Shown here: positions 23,401 through 38,607 of the stretch, in pieces
Layout of the letters: each line of letters opens with the position of its first letter
Numbering within the stretch: the stretch's first letter is position 1
Assembly (NCBI GenBank): GCA_034638255.1
Contig: JAWPGT010000018.1
Coordinates: 434,001-498,000 of the forward strand
Length of the DNA stretch: 64,000 nt
Direction of reading: 5' to 3'
Source: Coprinus comatus
Lineage: Eukaryota; Basidiomycota; Agaricomycetes; Agaricales; Agaricaceae
Notes under the pieces: model-generated
Database searches by the model: none
The model's input: only the letters and a program-made list of their open reading frames with translations
Told to the model about the DNA's origin: nothing
Translations under genes and position numbers: made by a program

Positions 23401-26400
23401 CACCGGCATGATCGTCGTCGTTGTCAAACGCTTAAACCTTCCCTGAACTTAAAATCAAATCTCAAAAAACGGCTACTAAAAAAAAAAGTTGACCAGATGG
23501 TATGGAGATTCTTGCGAGATTCTTGCCCTCTAACAACCTAACCCTTTGCCAATATACAAATAATTGAAAATCGCCAACCCTGAACCTCAAGAAAAGAATA
23601 TTTTGTTTTACAAAAAAGTGGAGGCCCATTTGTTGAGAGACCCCCGAGCTCCTCCGAGTCTAAAAAAAGAAAACACGCACCAGTGTTTACAGTACAACTT
23701 TTAAAGTTCGTCCCTAAGTTGTGAGCACAACTACTACTAGTACTGTATTAATACTTACTACTAATGCTGTGTATCCAATGTGACCACAAGAACACGGGGT
23801 ATGGGGTATTTAATTTACCACAAACCAAATCTGGCCTCGAGAACTCGAGAACGTGTGGTTTGCTTATCTTTATGTTGCCCAACATCATTACTATCTATCT
23901 AAAGAACCTGCATCCAAAATTACCTACTGATATTACAGACTACAGCACACATGTAGTATATAACATTTGTTACCGATAAGTACAATAAGTTCATCCCAAA
24001 AATACCGTTCGATCCCAAGGTCCGACTACAGCGTCAGTGGTTTGTAGGATTTGGAACAACACCAGCACACTTACTATGGAAACAACTCTGAAACGCAACA
24101 GGCTCTCAGACAGACTCAGAGATAGTTTTGTGTCACGCACTTTACGGGCCAGAATCCTATATTTGGTTTATCTTTGAGCTTGGTATAGTCTTGGGTGTCT
24201 TGGGTGTGAGAGTCGGCGCTGATGCTTGGGTATATGTTATTGATACAGATGGGCAGAAGTGATGAATATATAAATATACCGTTGCAATGGCTTGGGTGCA
24301 TCTGATGCAGAAGGTGTACTACGGACGGAAGCACTGCCAAACTATACGTATGTGCGGCATTGTGTGTCCGCCACAAATCAACTTATATAGACCAACTTGA
24401 GAGAAAGTTGACATTCTCGGACTTAGCTTTAGAGTTCATTAAATTGAATGTAATGTACTAGTAGGTTCAATTCAATATCTTTATATTAAGTGGCAACTCT
24501 GCCACACAAGGTCCTTTAAAAGGAGTGAATACCACCACTTTGAGTTATCAGATTCAACAAGTTTGAGCCCAAGCTCGATGTATCGAAATAAATAAGTTTT
24601 GGGCCCTGAGTTTAAGTATGTTGCTTTTTATTTTTACTTAACTTCGCGCCACTATCAGAAAAATCACCAGTTGACGACTCCCAGTACCGTTATCGGAGAG
24701 CTCAGAGGTCAACTACTGATGTTCGCCATTATTAGAATGCGGAATTACACACACTTGAGAACGTTTGTTCTTTGTAAAAATAAATCATTTGTGCCATACG
24801 TCACGGCGCTACGGTTCCGGTAAGAAAAAAAAAACGAACGTTAACTTCTACATGTGGGGATAAATGATAACATCTGTGTCAAAGAATCGATGTCTTATGA
24901 ATCATTTCAATACAATTGAAAGTCCCAGATAGAATAGACACATGTGTGAGGTAAATACATCGAATTTTGGAGTCGAAAAAGAAGCCTTCTAATGTGATTT
25001 CAATAATAATATGAAGAAAATGTGAAGTTCTTTTCCATTTCCGTGGACATTAAACTTATTGAAAAGTCACCAGTGCGAAAATCCTAACAGTGTTCTGGAT
25101 CTGCGTCCTACTTCTCACATTCAACGTCATGCTGGTAGTAAGTACTAGTAACCGTGGTCCGTTATCCAATAAAACGAGGATTTGAAGTGGGTGTCCATTC
25201 AATGCAGTTGAACGGGTGCAGACCTACAGTCTCCCGAAGAGAAGGACAGGCTGCACGTTTATCAACATCACGATGAGCCCCATAACCCCGCCATTCGAGG
25301 TGTTCCAAATTCAAGCTTAGATATCACTGATTAGATGTCAAAAACTGAGGTACACCCTGAGGCGACTACAACACAACGGTCTAGCATCTACATTCGATAT
25401 TCAATACTCAAAATGTAGGCACAGTGGGCATCATATCGATAAACCCTTCAATACACCCTTCAAAGCGTGCAGGACTTCAAGTTCCTGATTAGATATCAAA
25501 TTTAGAAAAGCACTGTTTGCAATAGCACCCTGACATGAGCCTATCCTCATTTACTCATCATCACCGTCATTATAATGATTATAGTGACCGCACCATCATA
25601 GACGACTTACTATATGAATATTCTCAGGACGAAGGCTTGAATGGGGAAATCCAACCATAGTTTATGTAAGACAGGCGGAACCAGTAAGAAGCATTACTAT
25701 AATAGAACTATGATTATACACTAACCAAACTCCTTCCAGGACCAACCTCCCTCAGGGAATTTTTTCTTACGGTTCTTAATACGAATGACATTCCGATCGC
25801 GCAATGTAGTACTTAATATATATATAAACTATACTACCCCCGGGGGGTCTTCTCGAGTTATTTTTATTCCTCAAAGTGTAGTCATATCCGTCCACGTCCC
25901 TTTGGAACCACTGACCGGCGGAGGTTGAAGAAGGTGATGATCACCATTCATTAATGAACAATCAATCATCTTTCGAGGCTTAGAACTGTCTAGCTAAAAT
26001 ACGAAAACATGCATTGGAAGTGGAGGAGAGTTGAGAAAGTTTCAACCTAAACGGCATTAATATTAATAGAGGCTGGTCGGCGTTCTCACTGATTAAATAT
26101 TTCGAGAGTACCACCGCAACAAGTATGTCTCAAACTTACAGATACAAAACCGGCTCGCTGCCAAAGTAGTGTTATCATGACATGGTGTACACCATGTATC
26201 CCGAGAACATCTTGATGTTTAATTTGAATGGCTAGTAAGCTATAATGCCTTCAGGACATTTTACTTTTTTTGGTTCTTCTGCTAGCTCTCCGAGCCCGCT
26301 ACCATATAGATCTAGCCTCTTGTTTAATATTTCAATCATGCTAGTTCCAAGCGAACTTCAAAAACACGAGTATCACAAGTAAAAATCTAAAGGGCTATTC

Positions 26401-29400
26401 AACCCTACACAACCTCAATGGGAAATGCATGTCCATGTCTAGTAACCGGAATCATAGTACTGCACAATAGATTGGAGTTTAACAGAGTTTAACGTTGAGT
26501 GGTTGAAATACTTGTTGATATTTCTCCAAAACGTTGTTTCTCAAGAGTCGTGGCCCTACAATATAAATTATTATATTCTTCTCAAGTTCAACGTCCAATA
26601 TCAGCTCGCAAGCTTAGAAACACGATGAATACAGGCTATCATAGTGACAGCGCTTGAGAAAATCTCGGAAATTTCACATGGCGTGTTGTGTATTGACCGT
26701 AGATTGTCCGTGAATGCACAACTACGCTCGAGGGGTTGAAAGATTGATCTTCTCTATCTCAGATCGCAGATCTCAAGTCTCAGGGAGGTCGCTGGTCAGG
26801 CCTCAGACCTCAGGGTCACGTATGCCAACGAACGTAAAGCGCTCAGGTTCGCAAACCGCCGAACAAAAGTATCCCCATTTTACACCCCTGAAAAATTAAT
26901 TGAATTCACTTTTTGTCGAAGATATGTTGGTGGGAAAGGGCTGGATCATTTATGCATACAAGTCGCTCCCTGAGTGCACGTTTCACAAGTTTCGGTGGAG
27001 GTCCAGACTAATATCATACTACCCGAGGTCACCTTCTGTCAAACATAAAAGGGTGCAGTTGAGCGGTGTGAATATCTGGAGATATACAGAGATATACTCT
27101 ACTCTAAAGTCCCGATATCAGTCAGGCGCTAAGCGGGAGAAACCCTCAAATTCTCAAACCGTCATTGCTAGCCAGACCCCTGGATATACTCAAGCCTAAG
27201 TACAACGATCTGTAACGATCTGTAACCTCTCTGCAACCAGTAACCAGTTGGCAATAACACAGTATAATAACTAGCAGAACTAGAGAAAATTCCGATTTGA
27301 TACCATGTTCATTTTTTTCCCGTGAGTGATTGACCTCGACGCGTGCGCAGTGTATTAGGCAGGTATTAGGGCCTGGAAACTCTCACGTCGTGTCGGCACC
27401 GCAAGGTAGATGACGTTTAGCTCTGGTATAACTTGACAAATTCAGCAGTTGTAGTGGGAGTCCAGGAATAAATAGACTCAGCTGTTGGCAGCTGGAACAC
27501 TACATCTCAGGAAGCTCGGGATGTAGTATGTCAGTGTTATTAATAGTAAATAATGTACTGAGTACAAATGTAATTTTGGCAGATTCGGTGATGTCTTGCT
27601 TACTATCTCGGCCCGTGAAATGGAAGATATCCATAGCACTAGCGGGCACATTTGCATCAGTTTGTATCATATTGCTATTGTCTATCCATGCGAATAGAAA
27701 ACAAAAAGGAAGAAACCCGCGATTTTAGATCCGTTTGAATAGCCCTAGTCGAGCCCTAGTAAGTTGAAGCGCAGGCGTAATATATACTTATTTCAAACAT
27801 CAGTACGCTCTGTCCGTACTAGTCTTGATTAGTCTTGATTTTTAATAGCATCTACAAATAGATATGGAGGTGATTCTATTATACACGTACTTGTTACCAG
27901 TGTACATACAATATACCCCGAACACTCTGAACTCCGTTATTAATGGCGTTCTTCTAGCATGTTCTAAGTTCGTAAATAGAACTTATGCCCACTGTTATAA
28001 TTATACCACGTCATACGAGACGCAAATAGTACTACTACAGTGAGCTCAAGACCATGTATTGACTCTCTAAACCCTGCAAAATGTGGGAAATCTTCATTTG
28101 AGAATAATGTGTAAAAAATGAGTCAAATACTGTCCCGTCCTTTCACTTCCGATCACATCGATTGGGGGGCTGGTGGTTCTTAGAAGCGGTAAGGATGTCA
28201 CAAGTTACAGTGCCCCACTGACGGCTGGAACCTGGATCACAGGCAAGGCGTCATCCCTGTAGCTTAGCGTAGGTGGCCTTTATCATTTCTTACGATGTTT
28301 AGGAAGCTGGCTAAAAATGCATTCCATCTAGTACTAATGGATTCACCTCATCGGTTACACGGTTCCAATAGCCCTACTACAACCATCCCCGCCCCGAGGT
28401 GTTGCAATATATCTCCTTCATGATGATACAAGGTTAGCCACTCTTTACTGATAAGATCCTCACATCTCATCGCTTCGCCTGAAGAATACGTGAATTTGTT
28501 GGTACGGACCGACCCGCTTTTTATAGCAGGCGGTAGTGCTGCTTTAGTTAGTTAGTATCGTACTGAAGTTAGAATAGATGAGGGATATAAGCTCCTTTCC
28601 GGGTTTAATATCAATGCCTTATTGATAGTTTAGAGCCACCTGGAAGCAATCTGGTAGTTAAGCTACACGGTCAATCCATTAACTTACAACAGCAACAACC
28701 ACAACAACGAGCTATTGACTCCTTATCAGCCCATGCTTATACTCATCTGCCGCTAATGGCTTCCGTTTCCGAAACGAAAGAACAAGTCCAATCAAAGCCC
28801 AATACTTTTAGTAACACCATTCTATTATTAGACACTTAGGAGCATCATCTAGAGTTGTTCGACGATTGATTTCAGACTCAGCATACGGCCCACTAAGCGA
28901 TTAAAAGGTCAGTTGGCGCGGTAACAACCTTGATTGCAAAGTCAACCGAGTTCTGCTTCTCTTCTGGCTAGTATTCATATGTACTGTCTCGGGAATTGCC
29001 TTGCCTGAACTGTGCACTACTTGAAAGACCCCTGGACACTGCATGGGGGGTACACACTGCTATAATATCGGCGTAACCTTCAACAATACAGGAAGGTAGT
29101 TCTGGTGCGTTCTAGTAATTCCGACAAACTTCCTTTCTAATGACATGACATTTTCTGGAAAACCGGTGTATTGAACGCAAGGATAGAAGAGTTAATGGTC
29201 ATTGCAAAGTACCAATATTTTTCTTGGCTGCTGTGGCATGGGAAACGTGGGTTGACGTTGCCTTGTCATATAGCGTGGATATCTGGATGTAGAGGATGGG
29301 ATTTATCCAGGAAACTAGTTGAATGACCCCTCCACTAACCACATTTTACGTTTAGTAACCCAAATTTGCCTTGCGGACTTCCTTATCCTCATCTTCCGAG

Positions 29401-30201
29401 TCTCGAACAATTGTCTTGACCCGGCTGATATTCAAATGATGTCACCTAAGGAAGGAACCTAGAATCTTAAATCACGCGTAGTACTTGATGCGGCTAGAGC
29501 GATGCTGAATTACTTGTAATGAAGTCCACTCTACCATTTAAACCTTCCATCAGCACTCCGTAGCTTCCATTCTGCCCTGGAGTATGGAGAGTTAGATCAG
29601 CATAAGAAGACCAGTTACCATCTATCTGTCCAGTCATCCTTCAATGGAGAGATACTATGCGAAGATACAGTGGACTTAGTATCATAAGTGGTAGTCCCTT
29701 GTAACCCTCCTATTCCTGTTTCTAATGAAAGTTCCTGGAGATATGACGGTGTCCGTTCAAAGCCGACTCCCTCGTTAATAAGAAGCGAGGGTATGATCAT
29801 CGTCGTTGGTTAATAGTCAAATGCGTCCTTTCGGAGTATCTGATAGGAGGTCGGGTTGTTGTCGTTACCGAGTGAGACAGAGAAAATAGATTCACAGCAT
29901 ATCAGATCATTTGCAGCATTGAAATATAGATATTGAGCAACGCAATTGTATACAAATTTTTTTTTGCTAATGTACTATTAAAAAACGCAGTCAGTCCCAA
30001 TGATAAAATAATTTACAAAGCAAAACCGGCTACCAAGCATGCAAGAAATAAGATCAATAACAAGTTCCATTCAAAAGACGGAGAAAAAATTCATACAAGA
30101 ATTTGTGGTGTCCCAGCATAGACTGAAATAGGCAAGAGAAGAGATCCACTGAAAACAGTTTACCGCATACAACCAGGGTTCGTTGATTTATGAAAAATAA
30201 T
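20401..30201. other. Gene-free tract of almost 10 kb
   Basis: No family-like protein, tRNA or rRNA is visible on either strand. Open frames stay under about 100 codons and do not connect by splice sites. I saw scattered short palindromes (such as CCCCCGGGGGG at 25837), short CTCAG-rich direct repeats near 26760-26820, and one small frame with a membrane-span-like segment at 27528. Clear long terminal repeats or transposase motifs were not found by eye; old, heavily mutated transposons could still be present. The tract ends at the 3' end of the SCAP gene. Confidence 0.55.
27528..27728 (+). CDS. Possible small single-span membrane protein (weak)
   Basis: An ATG-initiated 66-codon frame with no introns. 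It contains one hydrophobic run, ISIALAGTFASVCIILLLSI, followed by a basic end (NRKQKGRNPRF), giving the look of a single membrane span with a positive cytosolic tail. There is no homologue that I recognise and no clear promoter. In a 10-kb tract without genes such a frame may well be chance. Confidence 0.15.
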   Translation: MSVLLIVNNVLSTNVILADSVMSCLLSRPVKWKISIALAGTFASVCIILLLSIHANRKQKGRNPRF

Positions 30202-33200
30202 TTAGATGTTGAGTTGAAATATGCCGATTGTGTTTCCAAACCCTGCAATAGCATTCGAGGAGGCAGTATGTAGAGGAGATACTTTGGTAAAAGGAAGTCG
30301 AGAAATCGCGGTGGGACTACTACATGTTGGTGATGGAGCCGGGGTTTCATCTTCTGAAGATCGTAGTGTTGTAAGAAGCGAATTCCGCATCAGAGTTAAC
30401 GCAGGATCAAACGTCCACAATTCCCATCGTTCGAGAGTTGCATTGGTAAGTCCGTGCTGATTGACACTTTTTGAGATCGCTTTCGTACTCGTACTGGTCC
30501 CTTGTGGTCGCGGCTTGCGTCGTATTCCGATGTACTTGTTCCTTATAACATCCCATCCACCCCTCTCGCATTTGACCTCCATGATCATGACAACAGTAGC
30601 GTTACGCCAAAATGACGGTGGAGAGAGCATTGGAGTGCATGCGCCATCCAAAGGACTCAGTAAGTGCCCTGAATCGTGATCATCCGACGTCAAAGGAACG
30701 GTAAGAAATTCAGACGATCTCCTTGTGCCATCTTTGTCAGAAGCACGCCTTGAATGGATACCATGACCAGATACAGGAAAGGCTGGTGATTCGAAGGCGG
30801 TGGCTAACCTGGCCTTGGGAATTAGTGGAGATGAAATGGCTGATGAGACACCACTGTTGCTTCGAGACCGTAAACCATGTTGGTCACTGGATGCCATGTG
30901 TTTGAGTTGTGTTCTCGTACATGAACACCGTCGCGTCTGATCTTTCAGGTAGAGTTGGAAAATGCGAACAGTGTAGTCAAGTGAGAAAGCAATCGAAATA
31001 CTATCCAGCGGCAGTTGCCCGCAGTGATGACATGTTTCGCATCTAACTGGCGTAATCCGCAGGTTATTGACGCCTCTCTGAACCTCATCCAACACGGACA
31101 CACATTCTCCCGTGGACCCATCCCATAGTGACACAACACCGGACACCGTTGTGGTAGCGACAACAAGACGCGTGGTACTATTAAGCTCCGATCGACATGC
31201 GTGAACTTTGGAAACGATATCGTCGGGACTTCCTGGGCTGATGTGGTAGTTCGGTAGGATAATAGGAAGAGTATCTCCTGTCTCAACAAGCTCCAAACTG
31301 CCGTCATCGAAGGCGAACGCAACAAGTATTTGGTTTGCTGGAGGAACATGGAAAAAGGATACGTTTGCAATTGGGAATGGTTGTGTTGGTGTTAGGTAAG
31401 TAGCTTCGGATATATCGTTTATTGGCCATTTGGCCGCAATCTTGTTCTCGAAAATTGCTAGAATGACCACATTGTCCTCGGCTTCGGAATCAGGTGAGCC
31501 GGGCAAGCGCAAGGTATTGTCATTAGCATTACCCAGCGTTGATTTTGATACCGTATTATTGAATTGAAGATCTGTAACACTAGAGCTCGAGTTCTTTAGG
31601 GAGAGAAAAGCACATGGTATCGTCAAATCATTGGTTCGCCACACTGCGATAGCACCGGTCCCAGTACCAGCTGCAAAGTACATCCCGTTCTCTTCAACCG
31701 CAACTCTGGTTAGAGCAACGGTGGCATGAGAACTACTAGGAGAAGACAATAAAAGACTTGTGGTATTGATGGATGCGTGTGTTCCTTTCCTGAGGTCCCA
31801 TACGATTATTTCGTTGTGGAGCCCTACGGAAACAATAATATGTCCATCGTGACTAGATGCAAGAAGCTCTACATCACTAGCAAACGCACGGGGAAGAGTG
31901 GAGAAAGAAGCATGTCCTTCTAGGGTCTGTTCACTTTCTTTGAATTCGATTGCTTCCGAGCCTGAATGAGGTTTCTGAGCCTCGAGGAGTTCCGCATTTT
32001 TGAGTAGATAAAGAAGGAGGAGCCATAAAAGACCTGTTGTCGCTGCGATGGGAAGGACCATTATCTTGAGAAGCCATGTTGCCAGTCTGAAGGTCTTCAT
32101 GAACCTAAAGCCTCGGGGTAGATGTGAAGCAGACATTCCTGGATTTAATGTGACAACTAATGGTTTTTCGATCCGCACATGTAACAGCTTGGTATCTGTC
32201 GTATTTTCGGGTACGAGTGTTTTCCATACTTGCCAGGCCGCTGAAACATATTCCGTGGGCGTGTCCGTTGGTTTATTTTGATTCCGCATGACTGCTCCCA
32301 ATGGTACATTGTTTTGTTTCACCTGATTCGTTGAATACGTTGTGTAATACAATGTTGCGGTTATCGCTAGCAACTGAAGTCCTAGAATCAGTAACTAAGT
32401 TCTTGAAATAAGAAATGGATGTACCAAAACCAAGCTGATATTGGTAGCCGCTCGACCCTTCAGTAGTCTCTTGATTGAATATGTATATTTTGCCCAACCA
32501 GATTGGGGTTTATTGGAACTCCCAGAATCATGTCGAACTAAAGATGGTACCAATGTAGTGTCACGGCGTAACAGTTCCTCAAGCTAAAATGAAAGCATGA
32601 GAATGTAGTGCAGTACACGAGCGGAAAACAATTACCTCCAAGCGTTGAATGTCAATGGAAAGCACGGCCATGAAAAAGGTATGTGCCAAAAACCAATGAG
32701 CAACAAGAACGACAATCGCAAAGGCGCAGAATTGTCTAATAGCCCCACTTCCCGCAATAGAAATAATTCCAAGTATGCAATTGTAACATATGACTTTCAA
32801 CGTGTTGGAGGTCCCAGCATGACTCAAACCCTGAGCTATGCGTTGCTTAACAGACAATGTGACAGAAGTCCTCCCAACTGCATCAACCTTGAATGATGTC
32901 ATCAGACAAGTCTTAGAAATCAAGTCATAAAACGTACGAGATTGAACATATTCTCCGCACCCACGAAGGCTATGACAATCGGCAGTAATTCCCTGACTCG
33001 AGGGTTAGCTTCACCCCTGTAGAACAGTTTTGACAGAATTTACATACCAGGGTACGAGTGTAACTTGAAAACCCACAAGTGCACATACGCTCAAACTTGT
33101 GATGGTACTAACAGCGATCTCTACTAGAGCGGTGAAGGTTACGCCAATACGATCGTGCAAAGCATCCATATGCCTCATCGACCAAGCAACGTAAGCAAAG

Positions 33201-34209
33201 AAGCAGACGTAGGCGATGTATGGGAATGCTGATAGCGCTGACCAACCCTTATTCTGGGAATGACTGACATCGTACTATTCAAGTGTTACGAAACATTCTG
33301 CGAAAATCAAAATGTACACATACCTCTAGTGCGATTATGGTTGGGGGAGCTGCGGAAACTTCAATATTTGCATTTTGAGATGCAGCTGACCTGACGGCCT
33401 CTTCCCATTGGAGATGCCCAGTCTTGTCGACGCAATCCGATTCTGGGAAAAAATATGTAACGGCAAGAAATCTGGCAAAGTCGAATCGGGAAGTTGTAAC
33501 ATGGTGGTCGTAGGAGCCACGGCCGGCAAGAACCATGGCAGGCGTTACTGGAACGCCAAAGATAGTAGTATTCCTTTTGCTGAGAGTGTCCAAGATAGTT
33601 GAGTCTGAGAGTAGTTGATCCTTGTCATAATTCCAGAATGCTAATGGTGAAATGGTGAAGCAATGTCCGTCAGAACGCTTGAGGCAGGGAGATGGGCTAG
33701 AAGTCAAGCTAGTTTCTAGTCGTCGTTCTAATTCAAGCGTTGAGAGCAGGATTTGAGAGTTTAATGCACCGTCTTCGTCATCACCAATCTCTTCTGATAT
33801 TGGACTTTGAATAAGGATACGTTCGACCCGGAGAGTGCGACCAACGCCGCAAGTAGTAATTGAGACTGAATCTTCATGCTCACGAAGCACTTCGTGTTCA
33901 GACCATATGTTTATTAGGTCGTTGTGGATATTTTGCCAGGATGTAGGGTCGAACGTTGAAAATGCATCTACAATGGAAAGGGATTTGGGTTGTGACGATG
34001 AATACATAGCAAGGGCAGGATAAAAGAGGGATGTGATGACAACGCAGGAAATTAGGATAATACGCATTTGGTGGGTTGCACAATGTCTGTAGGTCCTTCG
34101 GTGAGTGGTTACAGGAGATTCGAGGAGTAACTCACAAGCCAAATTGCAGAAAGAACCGCTGTCCAAGTAGCCTAAAGAGCTGCAATAGATATGCAACATG
34201 TCCCAACAT
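30202..34209 (-). CDS. SREBP cleavage-activating protein (SCAP/Scp1-like sterol sensor)
   Basis: SCAP escorts the transcription factor SREBP from the ER to the Golgi when sterol is low. The start at 34209 gives MLGHVAYLLQLFRLLGQRFF, and the first intron rejoins to HCATHQMRIILISCVVITSL, the typical first membrane segment. A long lumenal loop follows (about 33300-34000). Then come several membrane spans of the sterol-sensing domain, including FPYIAYVCFFAYVAWSMRHM, ALVEIAVSTITSLSVCALVG, and FAIVVLVAHWFLAHTFFMAV. The last large exon (to 30202) has another hydrophobic span (LLWLLLLYLLKN), then WD40-type repeats such as GHIIVSVGLHNEIIVWDLRK and TTVSGVVSLWDGSTGECVSV. It ends FGNTIGIFQLNI. Domain order and size match fungal SCAP. 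The gene shares a 323-bp promoter with PDX1. Confidence 0.88.
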
Positions 34210-34532
34210 TTTCTTGTGCAGTCTTGTGAGCAGTTTATCTGGCCAGTGTCGGGAGATGGTTTGTTAGATGTCGAAGGTGGTTTATAAGGACAGTATAGTA
34301 TTGTAATTGTTAGATCACCAGCTAGTCACCATTATATGTCCAAGAAAGAGCCAGTGAGTAATACGCGTCAGGAAGAGGAAGTGGATTCCTAGCACTTTCA
34401 TTTCCGCCTCCTTTCTCCATTGTCACGTGTGATCAGTCACGTGTAAATTCTATTTTTGGACGAGCCAGCTTTCGTCAAACGCTGGCCCCTGGGACCGCCA
34501 ACGCAGGGTAGATTTCTTCTCTGTCACTTACT
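34210..34532. promoter_or_regulatory. Bidirectional SCAP/PDX1 promoter with paired CACGTG sites
   Basis: Two CACGTG cores lie 14 bp apart (34424-34429 and 34438-34443), each in the same wider context GTCACGTGT and separated by TGATCA, so they form a short direct repeat. They sit about 90-110 bp from the PDX1 start and about 215 bp from the SCAP start. SREBP-type bHLH factors are known to be able to bind E-boxes as well as sterol elements, so feedback on SCAP is conceivable; this is inference. Confidence 0.6.
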
Positions 34533-35707
34533 ATGTCGGTTGCTCATGTATTCGCAAGTGTTGCGCGGAGGTCAGCGACAACGTCTTCACGACGATGTGA
34601 GTCTCTTATTTACTCATGAATTCAAAGTGCTCTAACAACCTATTTTCTACAGGGCTGCACCAAACCAGCACCCGTTCAGCCATTAGTAGTTTCCAAATGC
34701 CAGCAATGTCGCCAACAATGACAGAAGGAGGAATAGCCTCTTGGAAAAAGAAAGAAGGAGAGTCCTTTACGGCTGGCGACGTTTTATTGGAAATTGTAAG
34801 TCCTCGTTGCTTGCCAACCCGCACCTCTTTCACCTTTGTCCAGGAAACCGACAAGGCTACAATAGACGTCGAGGCCCAGGAGGATGGTGTGGTTGGAAAG
34901 ATTCTCGTACGTCCACGTATAAAGATGTGCTTCGAGTAAAAAGGCTCACCTTACCCAGCTTCCGGATGGTTCTAAGAACGTGCCAGTCGGAAAGACAATT
35001 GCCATTCTAGCCGAAGAAGGGGACGATATTTCCAACCTTGAGGTACCCAAAGACGAGCCTGCTTCACAACAAACCGCTCCAATGCCGACCCCAGCGCTCA
35101 CCATACCCCAAGAAGCTCAGCCACCACAGGTCTCTCACCACGGCCCTCCTCCATCACACTCTCGGCCCTTGTTTCCTTCCGTTCATCGCCTAGTGTTGGA
35201 ACATGGCATCACCAACCTCGATGCAATTAAGGGAACCGGTGTCCGTGGTATGTTGACGAAAGGTGATATACTCACACACTTGGGCAAGGCCTCTGGGCCA
35301 AATGGTACCTACAAAGCTCCTATCTCCCCTATTGAAGAGGCGAACATGAGTAGAAGTCCGGCTCAGAAAAAAGATGAATACAAGGCACGTCATATACATG
35401 TGCCACGGCTCTATCACTAATATGCTTTTATTCTGCGTCATTATTAGCCCTTGGATGGACCAGCAATTAGGCGCGCTATTGTTAATTCCTGGCTACAATC
35501 ATCACAGAAGGCAAGGAACCCTCCTCCTTGTACGTCCTACACATTTGCATTCGTGAAATTTGCTCATATTTTCTAGCTTACCAAAACGCCGATTTTGATT
35601 CCATCCTTGCCGACTATCTACCCCCCAAGCCCAAGTCGGCAACATCCATTGACATTCCACCAAACCCTACAAAGCAGACTTCCAACTTCCTTGATGGATT
35701 AATCTGA
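34533..35707 (+). CDS. PDX1: Pyruvate dehydrogenase complex E3-binding protein (protein X)
   Basis: Protein X tethers dihydrolipoamide dehydrogenase (E3) to the mitochondrial pyruvate dehydrogenase core. The start is [20 protein letters not shown], a basic, Ser-rich mitochondrial leader. A lipoyl domain follows across three exons: [20 protein letters not shown], then [20 protein letters not shown] with the lipoyl-lysine in DKA, then [20 protein letters not shown]. After a Pro-rich linker comes the peripheral-subunit-binding domain, [20 protein letters not shown] to [13 protein letters not shown]. The protein then has only [20 protein letters not shown] and about 45 more residues, ending FLDGLI: the acetyltransferase catalytic domain with its HxxxD motif is absent. 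That favours protein X over E2. The intron after DEYK can use a GC donor or a GT donor four bases on; both keep the frame. Confidence 0.88.
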
Positions 35708-36367
35708 TGATTTTTTTCTTAGAGCCTTTTACATTTAGATTTCATATATTATTGTTCCAGCAACTTGAATGATATATTTTGCTAGTATGTCGGAAAACAC
35801 CTAAATGCGCCAATAATGTTGTGGAACAATACATCTATAAACATATACTACATAGTGACCCGTTTTTGAACGACATGTTGAACCTGTGTTGAACACCTGA
35901 GAACAGGAAGTACAACATCTTGACTTTCCACTTGCAATGAAGTTTTGTTTTTCCACTTTCTAGTTATGGCTGTTGTTTTCCAGCAATATCCGCTGGATGC
36001 TACTCAGCGGCGAGTTGCAACCTTTACTTCAATGAATGATGTATTAGTGTAAAGAGGTTTGGAGGCTGGCATTTCGTTGCACAAGCTATCCCGTGCTAGA
36101 TATATACGGAAAATAGTGCACAACCTTATATCAATGGAAAGGCAAGAAAGAGTCTGTACCACAGGTAAAATGAAAAGAAATAAAAGTTGTAGGCGTTTGT
36201 GTGCAATCTGTGATCGCGTCGAAATGCCATCACTAAGCCAAACAACGCGTTACATAGCGTAACTTCTACACTTACTCCATCCTATCTCAAGATCCACATA
36301 CCCCCAACCAATAATTCCATTCCTCGTTCTACAGGAAATCAACACCTAACTTGGAAAACATTGAATT
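35708..36367. other. Intergenic region PDX1-HAT1
   Basis: 660 bp between two plus-strand genes, presumably the PDX1 3' end and HAT1 promoter. I see no coding frame with support and no recognisable RNA; the sequence is AT-rich just after PDX1. Confidence 0.6.
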
Positions 36368-38200
<1,833 letters not shown>

Positions 38201-38607
38201 GGTTAACGATTATACAATATTTATAAGCGTTGTAAATATTCTTCCTCTCACTGACGTCTGCTACTTTCTCTGTTTACGAGGCCCTGTAGGGTTTCCGTAT
38301 TCATGAACAATGAATGGCTCGTATCTTAGGAATGATTGATGAATGTTAATTGTAAGACAAAGGTGTTCGATATGTATATCAGAGTTGGTGTGGGTATGTA
38401 TCTGGTTATTGACGATGGGTAGATGTTGTTCACTAGAACACCCGATCAACTCAAACTTTCAGTTTCAATTTCAGTATCTCGCGATCGGGAAGGTGTCTCG
38501 CAGGGTCTGCTGGCCGTCCTTTCTATTTCTGTACACTGTAAACAATAATTGGGAATATAAAGCAGCATCCTTTTTGCCCTTCAGACATTAATAAACTGGC
38601 TAATAAT
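38201..38607. other. Convergent 3' intergenic region HAT1 / F-box gene
   Basis: 407 bp between two genes that end towards each other. It should hold two polyadenylation regions. No gene or structured RNA is visible. Confidence 0.6.

Noticed and set aside
25837..25847. CCCCCGGGGGG palindrome
   Set aside because: Short and isolated; no terminator, origin or repeat context.
26714..27199. Two adjacent plus-strand frames (61 and 99 codons)
   Set aside because: The first ends in a stop and the second starts directly after; neither resembles a protein family and no intron joins them.
34533..35707. Call as dihydrolipoamide acetyltransferase (E2)
   Set aside because: The catalytic domain is absent and the stop is in place, so the E3-binding protein fits better.
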